The notes under the pieces are model-generated. The model was not told where the DNA came from. It did no database searches and worked only from the letters and a program-made list of their open reading frames with translations. A stretch of 64,000 nucleotides of DNA from Flavobacteriales bacterium (GTDB taxonomy: Bacteria; Bacteroidota; Bacteroidia; CAIKAF01). How positions within the stretch are numbered: the first letter of the stretch is position 1; each line of letters begins with the position of its first letter. Where the stretch lies: assembly GCA_025451235.1 (NCBI GenBank), contig JANWKT010000032.1, forward strand, positions 1 through 64,000, read 5' to 3'. Position numbers and translations under genes: made by a program. Positions 44,332 to 52,359 of this stretch are shown here, in pieces.

Positions 44332-44482
44332 ACTCCTTCGCGCCTCCGGGTCCCAGCTGAAGCTGGGAATCAGCCAAATTAATATAGCAGTTCTTCGTCC
44401 CGGCTCAGCCGGGACGAAGAACTGCTATATCCCAAAAACGGTTTCCCAGCTACAGCTGGGATCCCGAGCAACGAAGCACGGC
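44332..44482. repeat. CCTTCG...CGAAG palindromic element, copy 2
   Basis: Starts ACTCCTTCGCGCCTCCGGGT, ends TCCCGAGCAACGAAGCAC. Inside, 44382-44405 and 44407-44430 are exact complements: 24-bp arms around a single C, a 49-nt palindrome. Also TCCCAGCTGAAGCTGGGA and TCCCAGCTACAGCTGGGA hairpins. Confidence 0.8.
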
Positions 44483-44487
44483 AGCAT

Positions 44488-44518
44488 TTGGAAATCTAAA
44501 GCCTACCCGTTAACTTTA
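44488..44518 (+). promoter_or_regulatory. Lipoprotein-island start module B
   Basis: TTG (44488-44490) in TTTGGAAAT, 20-nt spacer, TAACTTTA (44511-44518); ATG 14 nt later. Confidence 0.65.
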
Positions 44519-44532
44519 TTAAAAATCCACTT

Positions 44533-45339
44533 ATGAAAAATAGGTATTTGATCTCTTTCATTCTCCTGGTTTTATTTTCTTGTGGAAACAAGAACCTCAA
44601 AAGAGATAAAGAAAACAATGAGTTAAAAGACAGGGTTGAAAAAAACCAGGATACCTCCTTATCCAGAAACGAAAAGATCTTATACGAAAATGTTGCCCTT
44701 CGGTATGGTGAGTTCATCCAATTAAAAAATGGCTATCGCATCCTTCCTGTGGTATTAAAAGAGATCTATGGAGATAAAGGCGAGGAAGGGGAGCGATTAT
44801 CTTCCAATCTGCTGATCATAGATAAAAATAACAACGTAACCACCTTGGATTCCCTGGGCAACTGGTATATTAAAGATATAAAACTGATCAAGTATTGGCC
44901 CAAAGATTCTGATTTTACCGAAGAATCCAATTCTTCATTTGATTATGAATTGGTTCACGATAAATATGTATTCGAGGGATATGTATTGCTTACCTTAGAG
45001 ACCTCTAAAACCAGTGTTTCCAAGGATAATTTGAAAAAAGAATACAATATCAAGCAACAAGCTATAGGAATATTGAATGAAACGGGAGGAAATTTTACCG
45101 TGATGACCCCCAACAATTCCCAGGTAGAGAATATAGTATTGGATGCAAACTCAAATTCCATTTATATCAGTGTGATCACTAATATAAATGCTGATGAGTA
45201 TTATAACGACAAAGATCCCCTCACTTACTATGCGGTTAGCCTCGAAAATGGTAAGATCGTTTCCCGGCCTTTGATATCAAATGAACTGGAAGTAAAGCTA
45301 AAAAAAGAGTACTTGGATAAATTGGATTTTAATCAATAG
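44533..45339 (+). CDS. Lipoprotein of unknown function
   Basis: A 268-residue protein: lipoprotein signal (LISFILLVLFSCGN, Cys at 17), a Lys/Glu-rich linker (20-50), then a folded part with RILPVVLKEIYGDKGEEGER, SLGNWYIKDIKLIKYWPKDS, YVFEGYVLLTLE, AIGILNETGGNFTVMTPNN and NVSIYISVIT-type strands. I recognise no family. It has its own start module and is not obviously in an operon with the genes on either side (74 bp to the next). Codon use looks like the neighbourhood. Confidence 0.75.
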   Translation: MKNRYLISFILLVLFSCGNKNLKRDKENNELKDRVEKNQDTSLSRNEKILYENVALRYGEFIQLKNGYRILPVVLKEIYGDKGEEGERLSSNLLIIDKNNNVTTLDSLGNWYIKDIKLIKYWPKDSDFTEESNSSFDYELVHDKYVFEGYVLLTLETSKTSVSKDNLKKEYNIKQQAIGILNETGGNFTVMTPNNSQVENIVLDANSNSIYISVITNINADEYYNDKDPLTYYAVSLENGKIVSRPLISNELEVKLKKEYLDKLDFNQ

Positions 45340-45374
45340 GGTATTTTTTGCGCTGCATGGAAGGAACCCAGTAT

Positions 45375-45405
45375 TTGGAAATCCACTTCCCAACCCTTAA
45401 CTTTG
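45375..45405 (+). promoter_or_regulatory. Lipoprotein-island start module C
   Basis: TTG (45375-45377) in TTTGGAAAT, 20-nt spacer, perfect TAACTTTG (45398-45405); ATG 7 nt later at 45413. Confidence 0.75.
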
Positions 45406-45412
45406 AAAGAAG

Positions 45413-45883
45413 ATGAAAAAATGGCTTTTTATTATATATCTTCTTTTTTCCAGCCACCTATTTGCCCAGCAAACGAAAACATTGAATGGACGAACGTATC
45501 CCATATCCGACCAGGTCATAGGCCAATTCTATTCGAAACTTGTTACTATGGATGGATCTATAGGAGTCCTTAAAACCTATGCGAAGATTAAGGAAGATTC
45601 TTTGTTCATCACCAACGAATTCTACCAGGCATCCACGCTTTGGAAAGTAGAGTATGCCCGCATAAAAATAGATTCTTTGGTAGGTGAAAGGGAGCCCTGG
45701 TTGGCCGATACCATATTAGCCGAAAATAAAGGGGTCTATGGTCTCATCCTCTATGGGAACGATGGAGCCGGTGTCTACCACCGTTTCTCCGCATTCGAGT
45801 CTTTTGATTATTTATTCCGATCGATCTTGATCTTTTTTGAAAGTAAAAGGTCAGCAAATGATTTTATGAAGAAACTACGTTGA
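45413..45883 (+). CDS. Small secreted protein of unknown function
   Basis: A 156-residue protein with a signal peptide (1-18, ending HLFAQ) and a mature part starting QTKTLNGRTYPISDQVIGQF. It has WKVEYARIKIDSL, YGLILYGNDGAGVYHRFSAF and a basic C-terminal helix (FESKRSANDFMKKLR). No lipobox, so periplasmic or surface. No family recognised. It is preceded by module C and followed after 65 bp by the DUF695 gene, which has its own promoter. Confidence 0.72.
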   Translation: MKKWLFIIYLLFSSHLFAQQTKTLNGRTYPISDQVIGQFYSKLVTMDGSIGVLKTYAKIKEDSLFITNEFYQASTLWKVEYARIKIDSLVGEREPWLADTILAENKGVYGLILYGNDGAGVYHRFSAFESFDYLFRSILIFFESKRSANDFMKKLR

Positions 45884-45898
45884 TGCAGAGCAAACCGT

Positions 45899-45928
45899 TT
45901 GCAAATAAATATCATTTATTTACATTTG
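45899..45928 (+). promoter_or_regulatory. Promoter of the DUF695/RraB gene
   Basis: TTG (45899-45901), 19-nt spacer, perfect TACATTTG (45921-45928). An 11-codon frame starts at once (45930-45965, MNQFKSYGSIK) and overlaps the start of the real gene at 45949. Confidence 0.65.
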
Positions 45929-45948
45929 AATGAACCAATTCAAATCCT

Positions 45949-46689
45949 ATGGCTCTATCAAGTGATCAATGGAATATCTACCATTATGCCTTTGGCGAGA
46001 ACGAAGAATTTATGGCCCTCGTTAGTTTCGACGAAACTGCGGTGGGGAAAGAAAACCAACAAGGTTACCAGCGTTGTATCCGCCTGGTATTCCAGGTGAG
46101 TGATGACCTGGTCTATGAGAACGGATTGATACATGGAAAGGCCAATGAAGCACTCATGTTAGTAGAGAACCAACTCATCCAATTGCTGGAACAAAAACAA
46201 GTGAATTGCCGCTTTGTAGGAAGGCAAACGTATTATGCCCGCAAGGAGTTCGTATTCCAGGTGGAAGATGAACATGCTTTCAGCCATGCGATCAGAGATT
46301 ATATCAGCTCGCTAAAGGAATATCGATTTGAAACGGTTGTTTCGAACGGATGGGATTTCTTTAACCAAAAAATTTCTCCCAACCTTATTGCACGCCAACA
46401 AATCTCCGACAGGACCTTGATCGAAACCCTGAAAGAGAATTCGAATGCCGATAAACCCCATTATTTTGAACACCATTTCAGAGGACCGAAAACCGGATTG
46501 CAATCCATTCAAAAAGAACTGGAAGAGGAAAAATTTGACCTGCTCTCTTTAACCGATGATTCGCTGACCATGGCCAAAAGATATGACCTGGATGAAGATG
46601 TGATCAACCAGACTTCCGAGTTCATGATCCTCATGTCGACGCATTTTAAATGCAGTTATGATGGCTGGGGAGCCGGCACGGAGAATTAG
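45949..46689 (+). CDS. DUF695-RraB two-domain cytosolic protein
   Basis: A 246-residue cytosolic protein. The N-terminal half (about 1-135; WNIYHYAFGENEEFMALVSF, VFQVSDDLVYENGLI, RKEFVFQVEDEHAF) matches the DUF695 family; the C-terminal half (about 160-246; HYFEHHFRGPKTGLQSIQKE, FDLLSLTDDSLTMAKRYDLD, SYDGWGAGTE) matches the RraB fold (regulator of RNase E activity B). This fusion is common in Bacteroidetes. Whether it touches RNA turnover here is unknown. It is the only clearly cytosolic soluble protein of the island. Confidence 0.85.
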   Translation: MALSSDQWNIYHYAFGENEEFMALVSFDETAVGKENQQGYQRCIRLVFQVSDDLVYENGLIHGKANEALMLVENQLIQLLEQKQVNCRFVGRQTYYARKEFVFQVEDEHAFSHAIRDYISSLKEYRFETVVSNGWDFFNQKISPNLIARQQISDRTLIETLKENSNADKPHYFEHHFRGPKTGLQSIQKELEEEKFDLLSLTDDSLTMAKRYDLDEDVINQTSEFMILMSTHFKCSYDGWGAGTEN

Positions 46690-46738
46690 GCCAATAAGAT
46701 ATGTAAAATAATTTTCGGATTTCTTCGTTTCTGTCCGC

Positions 46739-47242
46739 ATGCAGAACAAACAAGTTTCAACCACCGTAGGCTTTATATGTCTCCTATTGATCTTGCTTCC
46801 ATTGGAATATTTTTGTGCCGGCCTGGCTTTTGAAACCCTTGGTGAGCTCTCCTCCGGATTTTACTACTTACTGTTGATCGTTTTGAATATGGTTCCTGTT
46901 GTTTTGTTCATTTTCAAGAAAAGAACGGCTGGATTTGTTCTGGTATTTCTGATTGGATTATTGATCATTCCCTGGCAGCTAAAACTGGGCTATCGTCTTC
47001 TGCTGTTAAAAGAAGAATCCGCCAATATGGTGAATTTCGCGTATGAATATCAATTAGAACATGGGAGTTTCCCTAAAGATGTATCGGAATATACTTTCAA
47101 GTACGAAGGGCTAAAAAAACATCTGCATTATTACTACAGTGAACATGACAGAAGTTTCCAGGTGACCTATTGGGTGGGAACAAGAACTACTTCTCATTTT
47201 TATAGACCAGAGATCGACAAATGGTGTTATTACCCGGACTAA
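46739..47242 (+). CDS. Membrane protein with pilin-like extracytoplasmic tail
   Basis: A 167-residue protein with three hydrophobic helices (about 9-30, 40-60, 65-90) and an outside C-terminal part: AYEYQLEHGSFPKDVSEYTF, KHLHYYYSEHDRSFQVTYWV, FYRPEIDKWCYYPD. The 'EHGSFPKDVSEY' stretch and the end resemble the variable part of type II pseudopilin-like proteins, where an elderly 'NGKYP..L..L' turn follows a long helix (weak analogy). No family named. No clear promoter. It is convergent with the next gene (5 bp between stops). Confidence 0.7.
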   Translation: MQNKQVSTTVGFICLLLILLPLEYFCAGLAFETLGELSSGFYYLLLIVLNMVPVVLFIFKKRTAGFVLVFLIGLLIIPWQLKLGYRLLLLKEESANMVNFAYEYQLEHGSFPKDVSEYTFKYEGLKKHLHYYYSEHDRSFQVTYWVGTRTTSHFYRPEIDKWCYYPD

Positions 47243-47247
47243 GCATA

Positions 47248-48048
47248 TTAACGAGAATACCATTTAAACGCATCTACCCTCCAGTAAATACCTTCAGTGA
47301 GAGGGGTAATGGTAACCACTTCCTGCAATAATCCATTGGATCCATCTCCTTTACCCTTTGCATAATGGTAGCTGGCGATAGAGGATAACCGATTCGATCC
47401 CTGTTTTCCTTCATGATCATTGTACACGCTATAGGTAAGTTTTTGCTTCAACTTACCATTATAATCGTCATATATATATACTTTCAATTCGTCACTGTAA
47501 AAACTTCCCGGGGAAGTACGGATAGAATCCAGTTGAGTTCCGGTATAATAAAAAAGGCTTTCTTTGTTTCCTCTGCCGGGGAAATAGGATGCTTGGTATA
47601 ACAATTGGCCCTGAAGGTTATATTTTTTTGCTAACCGGATACGCTTATCCTCAAAGAAACGATGGTATAAACGTATTTCGGATGAGTCAATCACCATACT
47701 GTCATCCGTTGCTATCCATGTGGAAGGATTTTGGGCAAGGGGTTGGTAAACTGAAAAGATCATTGAGTCTTTTTTGGGTCCATTTTGTTCTGCATATACA
47801 AATCCTGAATCATTCACCAGGTAGGTGATCAAGATCCGCATATTACTTAACTCCTTGTTTTTTTCCCGCTTTTCATCATGTGAACCAATGGAATAATAAG
47901 AGGAGGTAACTTCAAAGGCTTTTACTTTGTATTCCTTCATCAATGCAGGATCCATTTCTATATATCCTATAGGAAAAATGTTATAAAGTTGAGCATTCAG
48001 GGCTAAAGAATAAAAAAACAGTAAAAAAAGGAGGAGGTGTCTTTTCAC
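47248..48048 (-). CDS. Secreted protein of unknown function
   Basis: A 266-residue protein with a signal peptide (1-19, ending LALNAQ) and a mature part with Tyr-rich strands: LYNIFPIGYIEMDPALMKEY, RLAKKYNLQGQLLYQASYFP, GRGNKESLFYYTGTQLDSIR, KVYIYDDYNGKLKQKLTYSV. The 'Y..G.L....Y' periodicity is reminiscent of MORN or RHS-like hairpin repeats but too few copies are present to be sure. No T9SS tail. It is one of the minus-strand genes in an otherwise mostly plus-strand island. Confidence 0.72.
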   Translation of the reverse strand: MKRHLLLFLLFFYSLALNAQLYNIFPIGYIEMDPALMKEYKVKAFEVTSSYYSIGSHDEKREKNKELSNMRILITYLVNDSGFVYAEQNGPKKDSMIFSVYQPLAQNPSTWIATDDSMVIDSSEIRLYHRFFEDKRIRLAKKYNLQGQLLYQASYFPGRGNKESLFYYTGTQLDSIRTSPGSFYSDELKVYIYDDYNGKLKQKLTYSVYNDHEGKQGSNRLSSIASYHYAKGKGDGSNGLLQEVVTITPLTEGIYWRVDAFKWYSR

Positions 48049-48114
48049 GGATAGAGTTTAGATAAATATAACGGAGAAATTGCCTAAATTGTATATGTCC
48101 TTATCAGGAATATT

Positions 48115-48144
48115 TTGGAAGTGTCATGGGCAACCTTAACTTTG
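48115..48144 (+). promoter_or_regulatory. Lipoprotein-island start module D
   Basis: TTG (48115-48117) in TTTTGGAAGT, 19-nt spacer, TAACTTTG (48137-48144); ATG 6 nt later at 48151. Confidence 0.7.
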
Positions 48145-48150
48145 AGGTAG

Positions 48151-48783
48151 ATGAAAAAATACATATGTATATTCATGCTGGGTATTACCTGGTCATGCGG
48201 TGGTGGAAACCGTACGGAAGTGTTGAATACTGAAAATCCCCAGGAAAAGTTAGAGCCGGTTTTTAGGCTTGAAAAATTCAAATCAAAGTTTAAGCAAGGG
48301 CATGTTCGCCAGTTAGGATTAGAGGAATTAGAGAAGTATGGAGATGTTCATTTTCCTGACCTATTCGATACGCTTACGGCTGCCGAAAGATTTCAGGTAT
48401 TTCAAGACTCCTTTTACTTAGAAAACCAGATTTCAGAATACACTTTCTTTTCTATTCAAAGGTCTATGGATCCGGTAACTATTCTGATGACCAGAAAAGA
48501 TGAATTATGTGGTGGTAACGAAATTTTTGTTGTTACTTATGTAAAGGGAAAACTCATCGATCAGGCCACTATCTTCCAATCAGGAGGGCTTGGATGCAAA
48601 TTTATTTACCAGATGACCTCCACTTTTCTGAATGATTCGCTTATAGAATGCCATGCAGAAAAAACATATAATGATTTCTCAGGGGAAATGCAATTCTCGG
48701 TAGAAGATACCGATACAAAGCTTTTGATAAAACACAATGGTGTGATAGAAACATTGTTCTCAGAGACTGATTATGCTCCCTGA
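48151..48783 (+). CDS. Lipoprotein of unknown function
   Basis: A 210-residue protein with a short lipoprotein signal (ICIFMLGITWSCGG, Cys at 16). The mature part has a charged helix (EKFKSKFKQGHVRQLGLEEL-like region, about 43-62) and a beta-rich half: TFFSIQRSMDPVTILMTRKD, IFVVTYVKGKLIDQATIFQS, GLGCKFIYQMTSTFLNDSL, MQFSVEDTDTKLLIKHNG. No family recognised. Expressed from its own short-leader promoter; divergent from the secreted protein gene on the minus strand (102 bp). Confidence 0.75.
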   Translation: MKKYICIFMLGITWSCGGGNRTEVLNTENPQEKLEPVFRLEKFKSKFKQGHVRQLGLEELEKYGDVHFPDLFDTLTAAERFQVFQDSFYLENQISEYTFFSIQRSMDPVTILMTRKDELCGGNEIFVVTYVKGKLIDQATIFQSGGLGCKFIYQMTSTFLNDSLIECHAEKTYNDFSGEMQFSVEDTDTKLLIKHNGVIETLFSETDYAP

Positions 48784-48838
48784 TCAAAAGAGTTATAGAT
48801 TATCTTTATTTCTTACAAGTACTTTAGCCGCAATAGGA

Positions 48839-49210
48839 TCATCCTGCAATCAATCCAGGTGTTTTATAATAATAACCGGCACTGATGGCTGCAATGAGTA
48901 GGACCACAATGATCCAGAAAAAGACTCCCATAATGAGGAAAGTACTGCTCCCTTCTTCTCTTTTTTTGAAAGGAATTAAAGCAAATACAAAGGATGAAAA
49001 GAAGACAGCCACCAATACCAATGGGACCCAAGCAATACCCCATGCTGTTGGCCCAAAAGGGTTGATCCATAGCTGACCTGCCCAGGTAGCCAGGAAAACG
49101 ATCAGGAAAAATAACCACAATCCTTTCAGGGGTCTTTTAGACAAAGCTGCAAGTGCCCAGGTAATGACCATGGTGACCAATAAAGCAGCAAATATGATAT
49201 AATAATTCAT
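48839..49210 (-). CDS. Small four-helix membrane protein
   Basis: A 123-residue protein with four hydrophobic helices (about 2-22, 30-48, 59-80, 93-113) and short loops; no cytoplasmic or periplasmic domain of note. Landmarks are MNYYIIFAALLVTMVITWAL, PLKGLWLFFLIVFLATWAGQ and NPFGPTAWGIAWVPLVLVAV. An upstream in-frame ATG at 49279 would add 23 residues of non-helical, Cys-containing sequence, so I prefer 49210. Family not recognised; the pattern is that of small conserved membrane proteins of unknown function in Bacteroidetes. Confidence 0.72.
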   Translation of the reverse strand: MNYYIIFAALLVTMVITWALAALSKRPLKGLWLFFLIVFLATWAGQLWINPFGPTAWGIAWVPLVLVAVFFSSFVFALIPFKKREEGSSTFLIMGVFFWIIVVLLIAAISAGYYYKTPGLIAG

Positions 49211-49427
49211 TGGATGAATTTTACATGTATTCATACTAAATCCTTGCCATTCAACGACACAGAATAAGGGGAGAAACACACAAAAGTGGAACGGATGGGT
49301 TTACAGAGGTAAATGACGGTGATTAAAATCCATGGAAGTTGGTGGGATGGATGTGGGCAAAAGAACTATTCTCATTTTGTGAGCTTTTCTCTCAAATAGC
49401 AAAAAAATCACTCCCGAAAAGTTTATT

Positions 49428-50666
49428 TTATTTCTTGATCTTATTTTTTAATTTCCTTTCGAACAAAGTATGTAAGGGGAAGACAAGAATGGCCAACAAG
49501 GTATTCATTCCGAGTTTATAAACTGGAATTCCATGGGTAAATCCATCCACATACGGATCGGTAAGTACCAGTAAAAATTCGAAAAGGATCAATACGGAAA
49601 CGAATATAAATCCCTCAGCCAGGTAATGTGACACTTTCACAAAACCCAACAAGGCAGTAATGCCAAAAGCCAGCAATATGGCTATAAATATCATGGAATG
49701 TTGAAGTCCATTTCTCCTTTCGATCCTTTGCTTTTCCAATCTTGTTTTGTTGGCTTCTTCTTGTTCTTTAAAGATCCTGTCTTTTTCGAAATCAAATTGA
49801 ACCTCTCTTCGGATCACTGTTTTTCGGTTCTCATCGTTTTCTATGCTGTCTTTCATAAATGCATAGCGTTTGTACAATTTTACCGAAAGCAAGCCGTCCC
49901 CCTTTCTTTCGTAAGCCAATGAAAGAAGGTGTGAAGAATGTTTGATCAATTCAGGATATCCAAGTTGTTCGGATATACGATAAGATTCCTCCAGATAGGT
50001 AACCGCTTCCCGGTTATTATTTTGTTGTATATAGTATTCTCCCAGGTTGCAAGTTGCTTCGGCAATCCCTTTGGGTTGCTTGGCCTCCCTTAATTTCTTT
50101 AATCCATCCTGGTAATAGGTCAATGCTTTTGGAAATTGCTGGAGTTGAAAGTATACATGTCCGATAGCCACCGAAATATTGCCCAACCTATTGATGTCCT
50201 TTATTTCGCGACTTAGCTGCCGGCTTTGCAAATAATAGTTCAATGCCTTCTCATATTTTTTTTGTACTTCCATGATCCTTCCTATGCTTTGAAGTGTTTG
50301 AGCCATGGCAGTTTTATCGTTCAGCTGCTTGTAGATGTTCAACGCCTTTACGAAGTATCCCAGGGATTTATCATAATTCTTTTGCTCAAAATAGATCTCA
50401 GCAATATGGGCCATTGACCATGACATGGCTTCCAGGTTCCCTATATTTTCTGATATATGCTGGCTGGTATATAGCAACGTATAGGCTTCCTTGGGGTCAT
50501 ACTTGTATATTTCCTTCATCAAAGAGTGTGGAATAGCCATTTTTAAAGTGCTACCTTCCCCTTTATTAGACACAAAAAGCATCGAATCTTTTTTACCAGA
50601 ATTTTGAGAAAAGGTGAACAGGGGTAAGGCCATCAGAAACAGCAGCAGGTAATTTTTTTTCATCAC
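49428..50666 (-). CDS. TPR-repeat membrane protein without an output domain
   Basis: A 412-residue protein: signal peptide (1-20, ending LFTFSQ); about five tetratricopeptide repeats (about 55-265; AHIAEIYFEQKNYDKSLGYF, LQSIGRIMEVQKKYEKALNY, VAIGHVYFQLQQFPKALTYY, CNLGEYYIQQNNNREAVTYL); a charged coiled coil (about 275-318); and three membrane helices (about 322-342, 350-368, 380-398) before a basic end. In many Bacteroidetes such periplasmic TPR sensors continue into a histidine kinase or a LuxR/LytTR DNA-binding domain; here the chain ends after the helices, so no output domain is present. Confidence 0.82.
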   Translation of the reverse strand: MMKKNYLLLFLMALPLFTFSQNSGKKDSMLFVSNKGEGSTLKMAIPHSLMKEIYKYDPKEAYTLLYTSQHISENIGNLEAMSWSMAHIAEIYFEQKNYDKSLGYFVKALNIYKQLNDKTAMAQTLQSIGRIMEVQKKYEKALNYYLQSRQLSREIKDINRLGNISVAIGHVYFQLQQFPKALTYYQDGLKKLREAKQPKGIAEATCNLGEYYIQQNNNREAVTYLEESYRISEQLGYPELIKHSSHLLSLAYERKGDGLLSVKLYKRYAFMKDSIENDENRKTVIRREVQFDFEKDRIFKEQEEANKTRLEKQRIERRNGLQHSMIFIAILLAFGITALLGFVKVSHYLAEGFIFVSVLILFEFLLVLTDPYVDGFTHGIPVYKLGMNTLLAILVFPLHTLFERKLKNKIKK

Positions 50667-50767
50667 AGTTGTTAAGTACCACTAAAATAAGAAAATAAAT
50701 GGAACCTGCATCGATACTGGAGCGGTAATTGCTAGGAACATACAAGAATCTTAAAGTAGATCATCTT

Positions 50768-51373
50768 ATGAATTATATTTTTCACTTCAGGCTAAGGATG
50801 ATCCTACTGGTATTGTTCGGGTTGATTTTTATAACAGCATGTAAGAAAGAGAAACCCCAAACACCGTTAAAAACGGAACCCGATCTTTCAACACTGATCG
50901 ACTCTACTGCTTTCGGGGATATTAAATTCGGAATTTGCAGAAACGATTTTTTGAAGAAAATGGGAGAAGAACCTGTACAAAATCAAATGAGCGAACCGGT
51001 TTTTGATGGTACCATTACCGAGGTGGAAAATACAGTTGATATCGGTTCATACCAGTTCAAGGGATACTATTATTTTGATCAGGATGATAGCCTATATAAA
51101 GTGCATTTAAGCAAATACTTCAAGAATAAATACCCAAGGGATGATTATCATTCGGCTTATGATAGTATTTATAATCCAATGAAGATCAAATATGGATATG
51201 GAGTGAAGGAGAAAACCATAGAGACGCAAAAAATTATTTCCTGGAGTTTAAAGAATAAACGTATCAGACTGGAGAATCTCTGCTATCAGCAGGATTGTAT
51301 TATAGAATGTTCTATTATCGAAACCCGGCTTTATGAAAAGAATAAAATAAGAGCGCAGGCGGTATCCCAATAG
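50768..51373 (+). CDS. Lipoprotein of unknown function
   Basis: A 201-residue protein with a lipoprotein signal (MILLVLFGLIFITACKK) preceded by ten residues (MNYIFHFRLR); M11 at 50798 may be the true start. The mature part contains DSTAFGDIKFGICRNDFLKK, a pattern typical of small proteins where 'FGDIKFG' opens a beta hairpin, then YQFKGYYYFDQDDSLYKVHL and KIISWSLKNKRIRLENLCYQ. Four Cys lie near the end. No family named. An 8-bp hairpin CTCATTTT/AAAATGAG follows at 51406-51425. Confidence 0.74.
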   Translation: MNYIFHFRLRMILLVLFGLIFITACKKEKPQTPLKTEPDLSTLIDSTAFGDIKFGICRNDFLKKMGEEPVQNQMSEPVFDGTITEVENTVDIGSYQFKGYYYFDQDDSLYKVHLSKYFKNKYPRDDYHSAYDSIYNPMKIKYGYGVKEKTIETQKIISWSLKNKRIRLENLCYQQDCIIECSIIETRLYEKNKIRAQAVSQ

Positions 51374-51548
51374 TGGTCGAATCCTCTCATTTTTTCTTCT
51401 TTTTTCTCATTTTGAAAAAAATGAGCAGGATGTTTCTCTGAGCCTGGTTTTACCGAAACAGCTGTATATACGAGCATAACCAACGGATTTGTCTTTGGGG
51501 CATATTCTTTGGGACTGCTTTTAGCAGAAAATGATATAAATACTGGTT

Positions 51549-52310
51549 ATGAAAAGATTAGCTGTTTTATATATAGGAATAATCCTCGTTTATTTAACCG
51601 GATGTTCTCCTGTGTACTATATCCCAAACACACAAAATGTTCCATTGCTAAGTCATGAAGGGGAGTACAATATTGGAGTATCAGGTAATCCGGCGATGAT
51701 GGAGTTGCAAGGGTCTGTTTCACCTGTTAATCACCTAGGTTTTCAGTTGAATGGGACTTGGTATATACCTCAATTTATGGATAATGGAGATAGGGCAAGA
51801 GGCTATTTGATTGATGGAGGTGCCGGATACTATAAAGCTTTTGGGTTTGACAATAAATTTGTTTTCGAAACCTATGCGATAGGTGGGATAGGTCATGTAT
51901 TCAATGGTTTTATGTACAGGGATAGTTTGACCACTGGAGGAACGATTTCTTCAGGTGTGGGTAGATATGGCGTGCAGCCGGTGATAGGTTTTAAATCGAA
52001 GTATATCGATGTGGCCATTTCCTCGAGGTTTGTGGGTCTTTCTTATTTCAACAGTTCTGGAGATCTGGTTTTTGATGGTGTTAGACAGGTGGATTATTTG
52101 AACGACCATCAACATCATTTTTTGATCGAGCCGGCTTTTACTTTTAGGGTGGGATCAGATTTCTTTAAATTTCAATTTCAAGCGAGGGGAAGTTTTAATA
52201 CCACTTTCCCCCAGTTCTATCAAAACAATTCGATGTTTAGCGTAGGTATTGTGTTGAGCCCGAACAGGTACGAGAACATTTTTAAAAAACAAGTACCTCA
52301 GGTAGAGTGA
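51549..52310 (+). CDS. Outer-membrane beta-barrel lipoprotein
   Basis: A 253-residue protein with a lipoprotein signal (IILVYLTGCSP, Cys at 19) followed by YYIPNTQNVPLLSHEGEYNI and regularly spaced amphipathic strands (NHLGFQLNGTWYI, GYLIDGGAGYYKAFG, FVFETYAIGGIGHVFNGF, GVQPVIGFKSKYIDVAISSR, FLIEPAFTFRVGSDFFKFQF, MFSVGIVLSPNRYENIF). This looks like an eight-stranded outer-membrane barrel with a lipidated N-terminus, a known Bacteroidetes arrangement of unknown role. No clear promoter box of the island type was found upstream. Confidence 0.78.
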   Translation: MKRLAVLYIGIILVYLTGCSPVYYIPNTQNVPLLSHEGEYNIGVSGNPAMMELQGSVSPVNHLGFQLNGTWYIPQFMDNGDRARGYLIDGGAGYYKAFGFDNKFVFETYAIGGIGHVFNGFMYRDSLTTGGTISSGVGRYGVQPVIGFKSKYIDVAISSRFVGLSYFNSSGDLVFDGVRQVDYLNDHQHHFLIEPAFTFRVGSDFFKFQFQARGSFNTTFPQFYQNNSMFSVGIVLSPNRYENIFKKQVPQVE

Positions 52311-52322
52311 TGAGGACGTGAT

Positions 52323-52353
52323 TTGGAAATAAAATGGAGTTAACTTACATTTG
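52323..52353 (+). promoter_or_regulatory. Lipoprotein-island start module E
   Basis: TTG (52323-52325) in TTTGGAAAT, 20-nt spacer, perfect TACATTTG (52346-52353); the ATG at 52360 is 6 nt away, so the mRNA is likely leaderless. Confidence 0.7.
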
Positions 52354-52359
52354 TACTCC

